This document shows, in pieces, positions 6,292 to 7,091 of a stretch of DNA of 7,091 nucleotides. A program made the translations under genes and the position numbers. Numbering within the stretch: position 1 is the stretch's first letter; every line of letters begins with the position of its first letter. Source of the DNA: Clostridia bacterium (lineage in GTDB: Bacteria > Bacillota_A > Clostridia > Oscillospirales > Acutalibacteraceae); assembly GCA_017445685.1 (NCBI GenBank), contig JAFSTS010000214.1, positions 1-7,091 of the forward strand, given 5' to 3'. Below the pieces are notes generated by a model. It was not told the DNA's origin. It saw only the letters and a list, made by a program, of their open reading frames with translations, and searched no databases.

Positions 6292-7091
6292 TTTGTAATT
6301 TCTCAAAATTTTCAGAGTCGTTGTCTTAGGAAATTCTTCGTCACGGGTTTTGACGACGGTTACCTGTTTATAGTGCGGCATTTTTTTGTTTATTTCGTTG
6401 ACATCGGATTTGATCCTTTCCTTTGCGTCGGGAACACGCTGGGTATCAAGGAAAAATTCACCTGTTATAAATCCGTTTTCGTCGTAAACTACAACTTCTT
6501 TTACATAGTCGATCGAAGACAGCTTATCTTCAATTTCTTCGGGAGAAACATTCTTTCCGTTTGAAAGAACGATGAGATTTTTCTTTCTGCCCTTGAAGAA
6601 CAAAAATCCGTCTTCGTCAATATATCCGTAGTCGCCGGTTTTAAACCAGTCGCCGTCAAACGCTTCTTTAGTCGCCTGCTCATCATCATAATATCCCATC
6701 ATGACATTTGTGCCTCGTACAAGGATTTCACCGACTCCGTCCTCATCGGGATCGGCAATTTTTATCTCGTTGCACGAAAGCGGCAAACCGGCGCTGCCAA
6801 ATTTAAAATTATCAAGATGATTACAAGTCACCGCAGGAGAACATTCAGTAATTCCGTATCCGTTGACGACCTGAATGCCAAAATCATACATACCTTTTTC
6901 ATACTTTTCGTCAAGGTATGCGCCTCCGCAAATTATCATCTCAAGCTCTCCGCCGAGATTTTCAATAATTTCAGAAAAGATTTTTCGTCTAACATCTATG
7001 CCGATTTTCATCAAAAAATTACTGATTTTCAAGCCCTTTCTAAGAACATCTTCTTTTTTGTTTCTCTTTGCAGTATGCCAGATTTTTTTAT
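6289..7091 (-). CDS. AMP-forming acyl-CoA synthetase/ligase (partial, 5' end off the right edge)
   Basis: The visible 266 codons are the C-terminal half of an ANL-superfamily adenylating enzyme. The frame stays open to the right edge, so the real start is outside; the TTG at 7032-7030 is internal (residues such as KKIWHTAKR precede it). Family motifs in order are YGITE (6844-6858, the A5 motif), TGD (6631-6639, A7), GRKKNLIVLSNGKNVSPEEIE (to the left of 6591, A8 hinge) and FPKTTTLKILR at the end, where the AAA at 6310-6312 encodes the A10 lysine that drives adenylation. These enzymes activate a carboxylic acid as acyl-AMP and pass it to CoA or a carrier thiol. The RRKIF and ICGGA segments suit the long-chain fatty acyl-CoA ligase branch, but the specificity region lies outside. 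The protein ends three residues after the A10 motif, as is normal. It is the first visible gene of the operon. Confidence 0.93.
   Translation of the reverse strand, partial: KKIWHTAKRNKKEDVLRKGLKISNFLMKIGIDVRRKIFSEIIENLGGELEMIICGGAYLDEKYEKGMYDFGIQVVNGYGITECSPAVTCNHLDNFKFGSAGLPLSCNEIKIADPDEDGVGEILVRGTNVMMGYYDDEQATKEAFDGDWFKTGDYGYIDEDGFLFFKGRKKNLIVLSNGKNVSPEEIEDKLSSIDYVKEVVVYDENGFITGEFFLDTQRVPDAKERIKSDVNEINKKMPHYKQVTVVKTRDEEFPKTTTLKILRNYK

Noticed and set aside
6181..6564. Plus-strand 127-codon frame across the ligase/DUF4474 junction.
   Set aside because: It overlaps two well-supported minus-strand genes and shows no ribosome site or recognisable domain.
6289..7032. A 247-codon ligase frame starting at a TTG (7032-7030).
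   Set aside because: The frame is open to the right edge and the upstream residues continue the family sequence, so the TTG is internal and the gene is partial.

Overview
The window looks like chromosomal DNA from a low-GC Gram-positive anaerobe, most likely a gut or rumen Clostridia member (Ruminococcus/Oscillospiraceae-like). This rests on AT-rich DNA with AT-rich intergenic gaps, strong GGAGG-type ribosome binding sites, near-consensus extended -10 sigma-A promoters, and a mix of families common in that group (DUF6625, GH78, DUF4474, AI-2E permease). The genus is inferred from style and cannot be proved here. I see no RNA genes, CRISPR array, insertion sequence, phage gene or origin.

Layout from left to right: (1) Positions 1-704, minus strand, hold the 5' part of a DUF6625 protein, probably a glycosyltransferase-like enzyme, whose 3' end lies off the left edge. 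(2) A 164-base AT-rich divergent intergenic region carries a good promoter for the DUF6625 gene and, on the other side, a 20-base-period tandem repeat just upstream of the next gene. (3) Positions 869-3208, plus strand, encode an intracellular GH78 alpha-L-rhamnosidase-type enzyme. (4) A hairpin sits between this gene and the convergent next gene and can end transcription from both sides. (5) Positions 3257-3778, minus strand, encode a small membrane-anchored protein of unknown function with its own extended -10 promoter. (6) A strong terminator at 3863-3892 closes an upstream minus-strand operon. (7) In transcription order that operon is an AMP-forming acyl-CoA-ligase-type enzyme (5' end off the right edge), a secreted DUF4474 protein, and an AI-2E-family membrane permease. 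The genes are 13 and 35 bases apart, and the second gene's ribosome site abuts the first gene's stop codon.

How the parts relate: the left half is about carbohydrate (a glycan-related transferase candidate divergent from a cytoplasmic glycosidase that acts on imported rhamnosides or similar sugars). The right half is a tightly packed operon joining acyl activation, an exported protein of unknown role and a multi-pass permease. The two halves are transcriptionally separate, and nothing in the sequence ties them into one system. I found no clear evidence of a wholly new system. The best leads are the ligase-DUF4474-permease operon, the tandem repeat before the GH78 gene, and the GH78 enzyme's departures from the family pattern around its predicted catalytic base.
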